A stretch of 64,000 nucleotides of DNA. Origin: Streptomyces xiamenensis (GTDB lineage Bacteria > Actinomycetota > Actinomycetes > Streptomycetales > Streptomycetaceae). The translations under genes and the position numbers were made by a program. This document shows positions 55,705 to 64,000 of the stretch, one piece after another. The notes below the pieces were generated by a model. It had not been told where the DNA came from. It saw only the letters and a program-made list of their open reading frames with translations, and searched no databases. Positions within the stretch are counted from its first letter, which is position 1; each line of letters begins with the position of its first letter. Location of the stretch: positions 3,038,001 to 3,102,000 of the forward strand of contig NZ_CP009922.3 in assembly GCF_000993785.3 (NCBI RefSeq). Reading direction: 5' to 3'.

Positions 55705-56910
55705 ATGAGCACCAAGGACTTCATCGAGAAGGACTACTACAAGGTCCTCGGCGTCCCGCGCGACGCCACCGAGGCGGAGATCAAGAAGGCGTACCGGAAG
55801 CTCGCCCGCGAGAACCATCCGGACGCCAACAAGGGTGACTCCCGCGCCGAGGAGCGGTTCAAGAACGTCTCCGAGGCGTACGACGTGCTCGGCGACGTGA
55901 AACGCCGCAAGGAGTACGACGAGGCGCGCGCCCTCTTCGGCGGTGGCGGCTTCCGGCCCGGCCCCGGGGCGGGCGGCCAGCAGTTCAACTTCGACCTGGG
56001 TGACCTCTTCGGGGGCACCCAGGGCGGTCCCGGCGGCCCGGGCGGGCCCGGTGGCCCGGCCGGCGGCTTCGGCGGCGGCGGGGGCATCGGCGACGTCTTC
56101 GGCGGACTGTTCAACCGGGGCGGCGCGGGCACCCGTACGACCGCGCCGCGCCGTGGGCAGGACGTGGAGTCCGAGGTGACGCTGAGCTTCACCGAGGCGG
56201 TCTCGGGTGCCACGGTGCCGCTGCGGATGTCCTCCAGCGCGGCGTGCAAGGCGTGTTCGGGCACCGGCGACAAGAACGGCACACCACGGGTGTGCCCGAC
56301 GTGCGTCGGCACCGGCCAGGTCAGCCGGGGCGGCGGTGGCGGGTTCTCGCTCACCGATCCGTGCGTGGACTGCAAGGGCCGGGGCCTGATCGCCCAGGAC
56401 CCGTGCTCCGTGTGCCGCGGCAGCGGGCGGGCGACCAGCTCCCGCACCATGCAGGTCCGCATCCCGGCGGGCGTCGGCGACGGGCAGCGCATCCGGCTGC
56501 GCGGCAAGGGCGCCCCGGGCGAACGCGGCGGCCCGGCCGGTGATCTGTATGTCGTCGTCCATGTGGACGAACACCCCGTGTTCGGCCGCCGTGGTGACAA
56601 TCTGACCATTACGGTGCCGGTGAGCTTCCCCGAGGCCGCCCTCGGGGGCGAGATCACCGTGCCGACACTGGGCGGTCCGCCCGTCACGCTGAAGCTCCCG
56701 CCCGGCACCCCGGGCGGGCGCACCATGCGTGCCCGGGGCAAGGGCGCGGTGCGCAAGGACGGTTCGCTCGGCGATTTGCTGGTCACGATAGAGGTAGTGG
56801 TTCCGCGGGATCTGAACGAGGCGGCGCGCAAGGCCCTGGAGGAGTACCGGACGGCCGCCGGGGACGATGACCCTCGGGCAGCGCTGTTCGAGGCCGCGAA
56901 GGGAGAGTGA
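55705..56910 (+). CDS. dnaJ: co-chaperone DnaJ
   Basis: 401 residues. J domain at about 5-75 with the HPD motif (ARENHPDANKG), a long Gly/Phe region, four CxxCxGxG-type zinc repeats (CKACSGTGDKNG, CPTCVGTGQVS, CVDCKGRGLI, CSVCRGSGRA), then the substrate domain. ATG 55705 is preferred over 55696 because AGGAGGG then has normal spacing. Stimulates DnaK ATPase. Confidence 0.97.
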   Translation: MSTKDFIEKDYYKVLGVPRDATEAEIKKAYRKLARENHPDANKGDSRAEERFKNVSEAYDVLGDVKRRKEYDEARALFGGGGFRPGPGAGGQQFNFDLGDLFGGTQGGPGGPGGPGGPAGGFGGGGGIGDVFGGLFNRGGAGTRTTAPRRGQDVESEVTLSFTEAVSGATVPLRMSSSAACKACSGTGDKNGTPRVCPTCVGTGQVSRGGGGGFSLTDPCVDCKGRGLIAQDPCSVCRGSGRATSSRTMQVRIPAGVGDGQRIRLRGKGAPGERGGPAGDLYVVVHVDEHPVFGRRGDNLTITVPVSFPEAALGGEITVPTLGGPPVTLKLPPGTPGGRTMRARGKGAVRKDGSLGDLLVTIEVVVPRDLNEAARKALEEYRTAAGDDDPRAALFEAAKGE

Positions 56911-56913
56911 CGA

Positions 56914-57399
56914 ATGCACGGCTGGAACGCACCAGGAACCGGGCCCCGCTCACCAGGTGGAGGCCCCGGGCCGGGCCCCGGCCCGCTGACCGACGACACC
57001 CCCGTGTACGTCATCTCGGTCGCGGCCCAGCTGTCCGGACTTCACCCGCAGACCCTGCGCCAGTACGACCGGCTCGGTCTGGTCTGCCCCGACCGTACGG
57101 CCGGGCGCGGCCGGCGGTACTCCGCCCGGGACATCCAGATGCTGCGCGAGGTGCAGCGGCTGAGCCAGGACGAGGGCATCAACCTCGCCGGGATCAAGCG
57201 GATCATCGAGCTGGAGCATCAGGTGGCGGTGCTGCGCGCCCAGGCCGCCGAGATGCAGCAGGCGCTGGAGGGCGCGGCGCTGGCCATGCGGCAGCGCGAG
57301 GCCCAGGTGCACGCCTCCTACCGGCGGGACCTGGTGCCGTACCAGGACGTCACCCACCAGGGTGCCGTCGTGGTGTGGCGGCCCGACCGGCGCGGCTGA
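56914..57399 (+). CDS. hspR: heat-shock repressor HspR (MerR family)
   Basis: 161 residues. A Gly/Pro-rich N-terminus, then VYVISVAAQLSGLHPQTLRQ, DRTAGRGRRYSARDIQML (MerR HTH and wing, about 30-100), and a coiled-coil region that contacts DnaK. Three bases after dnaJ. It represses this operon through the HAIR elements and is relieved when DnaK is occupied by unfolded protein. Confidence 0.97.
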   Translation: MHGWNAPGTGPRSPGGGPGPGPGPLTDDTPVYVISVAAQLSGLHPQTLRQYDRLGLVCPDRTAGRGRRYSARDIQMLREVQRLSQDEGINLAGIKRIIELEHQVAVLRAQAAEMQQALEGAALAMRQREAQVHASYRRDLVPYQDVTHQGAVVVWRPDRRG

Positions 57400-57413
57400 G
57401 CGGAACGTGCGGA

Positions 57414-57447
57414 CGAGGGGCCCGGCGCGGAAGCGCCGGGCCCCTCG
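57414..57447 (+). terminator. terminator of the dnaK operon
   Basis: CGAGGGGCCCGGCGC (57414-57428) and its exact complement (57433-57447), 4-nt loop GGAA. Confidence 0.92.
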
Positions 57448-57545
57448 CCATGCGCTGCGCGGGGCGGCGCGGGGTGATGAGGGGCCGGTGCCGGGCCAAA
57501 AAAGCGGGGGGCCCGGCGCGGGTCCGGGAACCTAGGGTCGCGTGC

Positions 57546-58331
57546 ATGGCATGGACAGCACCTGGACTGGATTCGGGCGGGAACGGGATACCTCTGCTCG
57601 CTCTGCACGGCAGCTTCGGGCGGGGGGCGGTCTTCGCGCGGCTCGCCGCCGATCTGGGCCCCGCCTTCCGGGTCCTCGCACCCGACCAGCGCGGTCACGG
57701 TCACTGCCCGCCGCGCCCCGGCGGCTTCGGCGTCGAGCGGTTCACCGACGACGCCGAGCGGCTGCTGACGGAGCTGGTCCAGGAACGGGGCGGTCGGCCG
57801 CTCGCGGTGCTCGGCCACTCGCTGGGCGGCATCATCGCGTACCACCTCGCGGCCCGCCGGCCCGATCTGGTGTCCGCGCTGATCATCGAGGACGTCGGCC
57901 CGGTGATGCGGCGCCCGGAGATCGAGCGTCCCGTGCTGGACGTGCGCGGCTGGCCGGCCACCGCGCCCACCCGGGAGGCGCTCGCCGCCGCGATCGAGGC
58001 GGCCGGCGTACCGGATGCCGCGTACTTCATGGCCAGCGCCGTCCCGGACGAGGAACGCGGTGGCTGGCGGCTGCTGTTCGACTGGGACACGATGACGGAG
58101 GTGCAGACGGGCGGAGTCGGGGACTGGTGGCCGCGATGGCTCGGCTCCCGCTGCCCCGCGCTGGTGCTGCGCGGCGGACACAGCACGCTGCTGCCCGCCG
58201 TGCTGGCCCGGGAGATGACCGCCCGCCGCCCCGGAGCCCGTCTGCTGGAGTTCCCCGCCGCCGGGCACTGGATCCACGACGACGATCCGGTGGGCGTGGC
58301 GGAGGCCGTCCGCGGCTTCCTCACTCCGTGA
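57546..58331 (+). CDS. alpha/beta hydrolase
   Basis: 261 residues. LLALHGSFGRGAVF is the oxyanion loop, VLGHSLGGIIAYHL holds the nucleophile Ser (about 97), and FPAAGHWIHDD the His near 245; the acid is probably in the strand VLRGGHST region. Esterase, lactonase or C-C hydrolase activity cannot be told apart. TAGGGT (57533-57538) ends seven bases before ATG 57546, so the transcript is probably leaderless; no ribosome site is visible. Confidence 0.87.
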   Translation: MAWTAPGLDSGGNGIPLLALHGSFGRGAVFARLAADLGPAFRVLAPDQRGHGHCPPRPGGFGVERFTDDAERLLTELVQERGGRPLAVLGHSLGGIIAYHLAARRPDLVSALIIEDVGPVMRRPEIERPVLDVRGWPATAPTREALAAAIEAAGVPDAAYFMASAVPDEERGGWRLLFDWDTMTEVQTGGVGDWWPRWLGSRCPALVLRGGHSTLLPAVLAREMTARRPGARLLEFPAAGHWIHDDDPVGVAEAVRGFLTP

Positions 58332-58343
58332 ACGGGTCGGGGG

Positions 58344-58790
58344 TCAGTCGAAGACCACGTCGCACCATTCCCGTTGCCACTCCTCCAGCCACTCGCGGGC
58401 GGGCCCGCAGTGTTCGCCGCCGTCCCGGTTCCGGTGGTGACCGTCGTAGCCGGGGCCCGGTGCGTGCTCATCCGTACCGGCGCCCTCCTCCGCGTCCTCC
58501 TCGCCGGCGGGCGCCGGTTCCGGCTCGGGTTCGGGTTCGGGTTCCGGCTCGGGCGGCGGGGGCGGTGCCGGGGTGGGCGAGGCGGGCGTGAGCCCTTCCT
58601 CGGGGGGTTCGGCGGCGACCGCCTCCGGCGTCCACGGCGCCACCTTCAGCGGGGCGTCCGGGCCGGGCGCCGTCCGTTCCCCCCGCGGGGAAGGCCCCGG
58701 ATCCGGCGCCGCCTCGGTGGCGGCACCACACCCGGCAACGGCTGACACCACGGCCACCGCGAGGGCGGCTCCCAGCGAACGCGAACGCAT
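58344..58790 (-). CDS. small Pro/Glu-rich lipoprotein
   Basis: 148 residues. Lipobox SAVAGCG with Cys near 21; the middle is a Pro/Ala and Glu-Pro repeat (EPEPEPEPEPEPAPAG) likely acting as an extended spacer; the C-terminus has two Cys (HCGPAREWLEEW, EWCDVVFD). Unknown function. Thirteen bases from the convergent hydrolase gene. Confidence 0.75.
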   Translation of the reverse strand: MRSRSLGAALAVAVVSAVAGCGAATEAAPDPGPSPRGERTAPGPDAPLKVAPWTPEAVAAEPPEEGLTPASPTPAPPPPPEPEPEPEPEPEPAPAGEEDAEEGAGTDEHAPGPGYDGHHRNRDGGEHCGPAREWLEEWQREWCDVVFD

Positions 58791-58868
58791 CCGCCGAGTA
58801 TGGACCCCTCAACACCCCCGGTGCCAGCGGCTGTTCACCGGGGGGCGCCGCACGCGGCGGACGGCCGG

Positions 58869-59513
58869 TCAGACCGGCAGGGGCAACCGTTTGGGCGCCA
58901 GCGTCGGGACCGCAGGCAGTACCAGGAACACCAGGAAGCCCGCGAACAGCCATCCCCCCAGCACATCCGTCGCCCAGTGCATCCCGAGGTACACCCGGCT
59001 CACCCCGACCGCCACGGTCCAGCACAGCAGCAGCACCACGGCCGCCGTCCGCGCCGCGCCGCGCCGCACGGTGAGCAACAGCACCGTGCACAGCGTGAAC
59101 CCGGCCAGCGCGGAGGTCGTGGTGTGCCCGGAAGGGAAGGACGGGCCGTTGGCGTGCATCACCCAGTCCACCGACGGCGGACGGGGCCGGTTGATTGCCT
59201 GCGCCAGCCCGTACCGCAGCAACTGCCCCACCACCAGCGCCCCGACCCCGGCCAGCGCCCCGACGGCGATTCCGCCGGAGCGCCGCGCCGCCAGCGCGCC
59301 TGCCAGGGCCATCAGCAGGATCGGCACCACCCCGGTACCCGAATCGGTGATCGCTCTCATCACCTGGGTGAGCCCGGAGGAGCGGTGCTCCACGGCCCAG
59401 TTGGTCAGCGTGGTATCGATCCCGAACGGCTCGCGGCCGTGCACCAGCACGGCGACGGTCAGCAGCACGAACAACACACCTGAGACGGCGGCGGTCAGCA
59501 AAGAGCGGGCCAT
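58869..59513 (-). CDS. PAP2-family membrane phosphatase
   Basis: 214 residues with six membrane segments. The three PAP2 motifs are present: NRPRPPSVDW (KxxxxxxRP-like), FPSGHTTTSALAG, and SRVYLGMHWATDVLGGW. It dephosphorylates lipid pyrophosphates such as undecaprenyl pyrophosphate or phosphatidate, at the outer face of the membrane. Confidence 0.92.
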   Translation of the reverse strand: MARSLLTAAVSGVLFVLLTVAVLVHGREPFGIDTTLTNWAVEHRSSGLTQVMRAITDSGTGVVPILLMALAGALAARRSGGIAVGALAGVGALVVGQLLRYGLAQAINRPRPPSVDWVMHANGPSFPSGHTTTSALAGFTLCTVLLLTVRRGAARTAAVVLLLCWTVAVGVSRVYLGMHWATDVLGGWLFAGFLVFLVLPAVPTLAPKRLPLPV

Positions 59514-59550
59514 TGGGGCAGGTTAGGCCCCCTTCCGCCCCCGTCGCGCG

Positions 59551-61434
59551 TCACCGCGCGGACCAGCGCACGGTGACATCGCTCGCTTTGACGAAGCCGA
59601 TCCGGTGCCCGACCTGTATCTGGTAGTACGTCTCGCCGCGCACCACCTGATGGCCGGCCGGGTCGAACGTCACCGCCCGGTAGTACTCGCTGGCCGTCCG
59701 CAGCCCCACCGCGTACACCTGGTCCGCCGGCACTTCGTAACTCAGCGGGCTCACCGGCTGGTAGGGCACGTCCGGCGGGTACGCGGACTCCTGGGGGTAG
59801 GCCCGCCCGTACACCGGGATGGTCTGCGCGCCCCGCTTGCCGGTGATGACCCAGCCCTGCGCGTCGAAGGCGGTCGGCGCCCCGGGCGGATTGTGGAACC
59901 ACGCCTTCTGGCCCAGGTACCAGATCGCCGTCCACTCCCCGCGCCGCTCGGCGACCGCGAACCGCTGCCCCGCGGTGGCCCGCGCGCCGACATCGTTGAC
60001 GCCGGTGGAGGACGTGCCGTCCCCGCCGGGATGGGTGCCGATGTCCCGGACCAGCGGGGCGCCGGCGTCCGGCTCGGTGTGCAGCCGCACCGCCGAGGAG
60101 CCGTGCGGCGCGCAGGCGGTGCCGTCGCAGTCGGTGTACACGGGAGAGTGACGGTCGTAGTCCGGGGCGATGGTCACCAGTCCGCCGCGCGGCCCGGCGG
60201 TGGGGTGCAGCGGGGCGCCCAGCAGCTCGAAGTAGTGCGACCAGTCCCAGTAGGGGCCGGGATCGGTGTGCATGCCGGGCACGTTGGCGGTCACGGTGCC
60301 CTGGACGTTGTCGTGCCCCAGGATGTGCTGCCGGTCCAGCGGGATGTCGTAGGCGCGGGCCAGATGACGCACCAGGCGGGCCGAGGTGCGGTACATCGCC
60401 TCCGTGTACCAGGCGTCCGGGTCGGTCAGGAAGCCCTCGTGCTCCAGGCCGATCGACTTGGCGTTGACGTACCAGTTCCCGGCGTGCCAGCCGACATCCT
60501 TGGTCGGCACGTGCTGGGCGATGTGGCCGTCGGCCGAGCGCAGGCTGTAGTGCCAGGAGACATAGGCCGGGTCGGCGACCAGCGAGAGGGTGCGCTCCCA
60601 GGTGGCCTCGGTGTCATGGATGACGATGTAGTCGATCGACTGGGAGCGCGGCCGGTCGGCCTTGTCGTGGTTGCCGTAGCCGCCCTCCTCGTCCAGTTCC
60701 TCGTACGGCGCGGGCAGCCAGGCGCAGGAGACGGTGCGCGGGCACTCCACCCGGGGATCGCGCGGCGGCTCTGGCAGCCCCAGCGCCGCGGTCTGTGCCC
60801 TGTCCGGGGTGACGGGGGTGGCGGGCAGGACCACCCGCTGTCCCTCGGGGGTGGTGCGGGCGGCGCCCTCGCGCAGGACCGTGTAGACCTCGTCGGCGAA
60901 GACCTCGGCGGCCTCCAGGGTGTCGGCGCCCGACCAGGCGGCGACCGCCCCGTACCAGTCGGCGGGGTCGGGGCTCGGCGGCAGCCCCAGGGCGCGCTGA
61001 TGCTCCGCCAGCAGGGGGGCGCCGCCTGCGACGTTGGCCGCGTCCCGCGCGCGCAGCTCGTCCGGGTCGAGGCCGGTGAGCGCGGCGGCCCGCACCAGGG
61101 TCTGCGGGGTGCGGGCGTCGTCCCCGCGCCGGTCCGGCTCTCCGGCGAGCGCGGTGGCGGCGTCGGTCAGATGCATCGGTCCGTACCCGCCGGTGACGCT
61201 GGGGGCGCCGCCGTGGCCCTCCCAGCGGGAGGAGAGGTAGGAGACCGCGAGGAGCACGGGCTCGGGGACCCCGGACTCCCGCGCGGCGGCGCCGAAGGCC
61301 GCTTGCAGGGCCCGGTCGTCGTCCGCCGCGACGGCGCCCGGGGAAACGGGCCCGGCGAGCAGCAGCGGCAGCGCGAGGGCCACGGCGGTGCAGGCGGTGC
61401 TGAGGCGGGAGATGCCCGGGGGGCGTCGTCGCAT
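59551..61434 (-). CDS. secreted peptidoglycan amidase with C-terminal SH3-like region
   Basis: 627 residues. Signal peptide ending near PGAVAAD; an N-terminal helical region with lytic-transglycosylase-like spacing (ARESGVPEPVLLAVSYLSSRW); a central amidase_2 domain (DYIVIHDTEATWERTLSLV, WHAGNWYVNAKSIGLEHEGF, HILGHDNVQGT) at about 255-400; and a C-terminal part with SH3-like repeats (VYTDCDGTACAPHGSS, RRGEWTAIWYLGQKAWFHNP). Start ATG 61434 follows AAGGAG. Cleaves cell-wall stem peptides. Confidence 0.9.
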   Translation of the reverse strand: MRRRPPGISRLSTACTAVALALPLLLAGPVSPGAVAADDDRALQAAFGAAARESGVPEPVLLAVSYLSSRWEGHGGAPSVTGGYGPMHLTDAATALAGEPDRRGDDARTPQTLVRAAALTGLDPDELRARDAANVAGGAPLLAEHQRALGLPPSPDPADWYGAVAAWSGADTLEAAEVFADEVYTVLREGAARTTPEGQRVVLPATPVTPDRAQTAALGLPEPPRDPRVECPRTVSCAWLPAPYEELDEEGGYGNHDKADRPRSQSIDYIVIHDTEATWERTLSLVADPAYVSWHYSLRSADGHIAQHVPTKDVGWHAGNWYVNAKSIGLEHEGFLTDPDAWYTEAMYRTSARLVRHLARAYDIPLDRQHILGHDNVQGTVTANVPGMHTDPGPYWDWSHYFELLGAPLHPTAGPRGGLVTIAPDYDRHSPVYTDCDGTACAPHGSSAVRLHTEPDAGAPLVRDIGTHPGGDGTSSTGVNDVGARATAGQRFAVAERRGEWTAIWYLGQKAWFHNPPGAPTAFDAQGWVITGKRGAQTIPVYGRAYPQESAYPPDVPYQPVSPLSYEVPADQVYAVGLRTASEYYRAVTFDPAGHQVVRGETYYQIQVGHRIGFVKASDVTVRWSAR

Positions 61435-61642
61435 GGCAGGCTCCTTCTGCTGCGCGTCGGGTACAGGGGTAGTGGTTGTTCATGTCCGCGTCAATGCGCG
61501 GGTGCGACAGGGGTGTTGCCGTCATCGGTCCACACCGGTGAAGACGGGCCGAGCGCCCCTCTCCGTTGCCGTTCCGTGATCTTTTCACTCGATCGAATGA
61601 CGGAGCTGGACAGCGCCCGCGCGCCGGCAGGACCGTTTCCGC

Positions 61643-62458
61643 ATGGACCTCCCCCGCCGCCTGCTGTCCACCCTCGTCGCGGGCGCCCTCACCGTCACCG
61701 TCCAGGGCGCCGCCGCGCCCGGCGCACTCGCCGCCGATCCCTGGGCGGACGGTGCGCCCGGCACGGTCGGCAAGATCATCTGGGAGCTGGACGACAACGG
61801 CCGTCTCGGGGTCTGCTCCGGCGCGATCGTGGACGCGCCGGGCGGCAGCGTCATCGCCACCGCCGCGCACTGCGTCAGCTCGCCCGAGAGCCCCCAGCCG
61901 CCCGCCGAGGTGTGGTTCGTTCCCGGGTACGACCACGGCCTGAGCAGCTATCAGCGCGACGGCTGGCGGGTGCTCGCCTTCCACACCCCGCCGCAGTGGC
62001 AGCCGGAGCCGGGCGGGGACATCGCCGACCTCCTGCCCCACGACTACGCCTTGCTGACGGTGGAGGAGAAGGAGGGGCGCACCATCCAGCAGACGCACGG
62101 CGCGAACACCCTGGCGTTCGCGCCGGTGCCGGACGGCAAGGACGTGGACGCCCTCGGCTATCCGGCGGCCGCCCCGTACGACGGGGAGTCGCTGCGGGCC
62201 TGTTCGGGCGCCACGCGGGTGCTGGACGGCCCGGACGCGCCCGCGGCGAACGTGGGCGGGCTGCTGCTGGAGGACTGCGACCTCACCGAGGGCGCCAGCG
62301 GCGGGCCCTGGCTCCAGGACTACGACCCCGCGACCGGCAGCGGCACACTGGTGGCCGTGATGTCGGCCGGCACCGGCACCGGCCGCGTGGTGGGCCGGCC
62401 CTTCCCCGAGGAGGCGCGTGAGCTGCTGGCCCGGGCGGCGCCGGCCGACGCGTCCTAG
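61643..62458 (+). CDS. secreted trypsin-like (S1/V8-type) serine protease
   Basis: 271 residues. Signal peptide ends GALAAD. Catalytic triad: His in VIATAAHCVSS (about 75), Asp in LPHDYALLTV (about 135), Ser in TEGASGGPWLQDY (about 218). CSGAIV and the paired Cys fit the S1 fold. The 208-bp gap upstream (61435-61642) shows no feature beyond a probable promoter. Last 4 bases overlap the nucleotidyltransferase gene on the other strand. Confidence 0.9.
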   Translation: MDLPRRLLSTLVAGALTVTVQGAAAPGALAADPWADGAPGTVGKIIWELDDNGRLGVCSGAIVDAPGGSVIATAAHCVSSPESPQPPAEVWFVPGYDHGLSSYQRDGWRVLAFHTPPQWQPEPGGDIADLLPHDYALLTVEEKEGRTIQQTHGANTLAFAPVPDGKDVDALGYPAAAPYDGESLRACSGATRVLDGPDAPAANVGGLLLEDCDLTEGASGGPWLQDYDPATGSGTLVAVMSAGTGTGRVVGRPFPEEARELLARAAPADAS

Positions 62459-63258
62459 CGCGGTGCGGGAACGCCGTGCACGGCCGCGTACTCGGCGGCC
62501 AGCCAGGGGGCCGGCTCCTCGATGAGGAAGCGCAGCGTGGCCGGATCGGCGCTGGGCTGCCGGCCGATGGCCGCGGCACGGCGCACCTGACCGGCCCGTC
62601 GCGGGTAGTAGCGGCCGAAGATCTCCGCGGAGGCCGCGAGGTCGCTGGTCCAGCCGCCCCAGCGCGGCATCACCAGGGTGAACGCGGTGCGCACCAGCCG
62701 CCGCGCGACACGGCGGCTCAGCGCCCGGCGCGCGGCGTCCGTACGGGCTCCAGCCGCCTCTGCGCGCCAGCGGGGGATCGTGCGGGCGAGGTCGCCGTTG
62801 GTCTCGCGGGCGAGGAGCGAGGTGGGGCGGTAGCGGGGCAGCCCGGCGGCGAGGTCGGGGCCCAGCAGCGGGGTGCACAGGCAGGCGAGGAAGAACCCGG
62901 CGTCGTACCGGACGTGCTCGGCCAGCAGCGCGCGGCGGCTGCCGAGCAGCACGCCGGCCCCGTCGATCTGCGGGAACGCCGTGTCGAGGGCGGACTCCAG
63001 GGCTCTGGCGTCCGCCCGGTCTTTGGGGGTGGGCTCGTGGTGCAGGGCGAGCTGGAGGTCGAGGTCGGAGATCCCGGGTACGGCGGTGCCGCGCGGGATG
63101 CTGCCGTACAGGTACGCGCTGTGCAGCCGGGAGCCGCCGAAGACCTCACCGATCCGCTCCCTGGCCGCCGCGACGACGGGCCAGAACGGCTCCGCCACCC
63201 GCGCCAGGGAGCCCTCCCGCGCGATGGTCCCGTCCGGGTTCAGCCCTCGCTCGTCCAT
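62455..63258 (-). CDS. nucleotidyltransferase-fold protein
   Basis: 267 residues. The polymerase-beta motif AYLYGSIPRGTAVPGISDLD (GSxxRG then DxD) at about 55-75, with helical remainder, as in aminoglycoside adenylyltransferase-like and MNT-type proteins. No antitoxin partner gene is next to it. Start ATG 63258 is preferred; a further 21 upstream codons lack a ribosome site. Substrate unknown. Confidence 0.82.
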   Translation of the reverse strand: MDERGLNPDGTIAREGSLARVAEPFWPVVAAARERIGEVFGGSRLHSAYLYGSIPRGTAVPGISDLDLQLALHHEPTPKDRADARALESALDTAFPQIDGAGVLLGSRRALLAEHVRYDAGFFLACLCTPLLGPDLAAGLPRYRPTSLLARETNGDLARTIPRWRAEAAGARTDAARRALSRRVARRLVRTAFTLVMPRWGGWTSDLAASAEIFGRYYPRRAGQVRRAAAIGRQPSADPATLRFLIEEPAPWLAAEYAAVHGVPAPR

Positions 63259-63317
63259 GGGGCCACTGTCCCGGTGCGGTGCCCCCGCCCGCCACCGGGA
63301 TTCCGGTGGCGGCCCGG

Positions 63318-63899
63318 TCACATGAGGTCGGCCGTCTCCAGTTCGAACCCGAACGGCTCGGGCAGGAACAGCGCCTTTCCGTAGACGACGGAGAGGACGG
63401 TGCGGTAGTCGTTCATGCCTGGTTCGCTGTGCAGGGTGACGGTCTCCAGTTCCCGGTCGAGCAGCAGGTAGAGCGGGATCTGTGCCCTCGCGTACGAGCG
63501 CCGCTTCTGAGTGCGGTCGCGCTCGGCCCTGCTGCTGGTCACTTCCGCCACCATGGCCACGCCGTCGGACGGCATCCAGGAGGGAGCGTCACGGAAGATG
63601 TCCTTCTCCACCGGCGCGAACGTGACATCCGGGATCACATGGTCCCTGGGCAGTGGCCCCATCTTGGGAAGCGACAGTCCCTTGTGGCCCGAGACATCCA
63701 TATCGACGGCGGAGTGACGCAGCACCTGCCTGATCAGCCTGCTGATGTTGCGCTCGTGGTTGCCCTCCGGGGCCGGGGACACGACGATCTCTCCCTCGAT
63801 CAGCTCCGCCCTGATCCCGTCCGGGATCTCCAGGGCCAGAAATGTCTCCAGGAGGACGTCCGCCTGTGTGGTCATGGGCTCGTGTGCCATAACCGTCAT
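63318..63899 (-). CDS. Uma2 family (DUF820) protein
   Basis: 193 residues. RAELIEGEIVVSPAPEGNHE, HVIPDVTFAPVEKDIFRD and VAMVAEVTSSRAERDRTQKR form the PD-(D/E)xK-like Uma2 core (Asp and ExT). The family is expanded in Streptomyces and its cellular role is unclear. Start ATG 63899 follows GGAGGT. The terminal 101 bases of the window show nothing I can annotate. Confidence 0.88.
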   Translation of the reverse strand: MTVMAHEPMTTQADVLLETFLALEIPDGIRAELIEGEIVVSPAPEGNHERNISRLIRQVLRHSAVDMDVSGHKGLSLPKMGPLPRDHVIPDVTFAPVEKDIFRDAPSWMPSDGVAMVAEVTSSRAERDRTQKRRSYARAQIPLYLLLDRELETVTLHSEPGMNDYRTVLSVVYGKALFLPEPFGFELETADLM

Positions 63900-64000
63900 G
63901 GTGCACCTCCTTCGCATACCGGGGCCAGCATCGGCCGTGGACGGCGCCGGATGCCAGGTAGAACGATCTTCTTCATTCAAAAGAGGACAACCGGAAAAGA

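Overview
The window is a stretch of a high-GC actinomycete chromosome, almost certainly Streptomyces. The evidence is third-position G/C-rich codons, GTG starts, the dnaK-grpE-dnaJ-hspR operon with HAIR operators, many lipoproteins and secreted polysaccharide-degrading enzymes, an AfsA-type hotdog protein, and rare TTA codons confined to regulatory and secondary-metabolism genes. All calls were made by reading the sequence. No database search was run.

Layout. 0-13 kb: the 3' end of a DUF6571-like gene and a lipoprotein; a divergent FAD monooxygenase/MarR pair with two palindromic operators; DUF5302; a deletion scar of a serine hydrolase; DUF2277; a secreted pectate lyase; a very large cytosolic hybrid regulator (sugar-binding-like, degenerate kinase, receiver, AraC); a ketopantoate-reductase-like enzyme; glutamate decarboxylase; an L,D-transpeptidase. 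13.3-23 kb: a HAD phosphatase, then a compact, apparently undescribed biosynthetic locus. It holds a LuxR regulator, a beta-propeller lipoprotein, an acyl carrier protein, KAS III, an AfsA-like hotdog protein, an unknown tandem-repeat protein, an atypical SDR, an MFS exporter, an unknown protein, a tautomerase and a tandem carboxymuconolactone-decarboxylase-fold protein. Four of these genes carry in-frame TTA (bldA) codons. 23-30 kb: an AA10 lytic polysaccharide monooxygenase with a CebR-like box, dienelactone hydrolase, a LysR effector domain without its HTH beside DUF5997, and a McrBC type IV restriction system.

30-36.4 kb: a minus-strand operon encoding a fused AhpD-like protein, a siderophore-type ABC importer and an FAD/NAD(P)-binding oxidoreductase. 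It is preceded by a clear SAM-IV-type riboswitch and repeated operator-like elements. The module therefore looks sulfur/methionine regulated although its transporter is of the iron-complex family. 36.5-40.5 kb: an I36 peptidase inhibitor, a PucR regulator and an MHS-family transporter. 40.9-47.1 kb: a 6.2-kb hemicellulase islet (CBM13 esterase, GH10 xylanase, CBM13-GH62 arabinofuranosidase). It is bounded by an intact tRNA-Gly(CCC) gene and a 44-bp copy of the 3' part of that tRNA, with no integrase left. 47.2-64 kb: conserved backbone with a zinc-ribbon protein, dcd, a Yip1-family membrane protein, an Fe-S oxidoreductase, DUF488, an F420-type reductase, two peptidoglycan amidases, the heat-shock operon, a PAP2 phosphatase, a secreted protease, a nucleotidyltransferase and a Uma2-family nuclease fold.

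Functional themes. Plant-polymer breakdown is spread over the window (pectate lyase, LPMO, xylanase, arabinofuranosidase, esterase), with at least one cellulose-type operator. The most attractive unknown is the 13.3-23 kb locus. Its parts match what is needed to make, condense, dephosphorylate, modify and export a small acyl-derived lactone or furan, under developmental (bldA) control. The second is the SAM-riboswitch-controlled importer/oxidoreductase operon.
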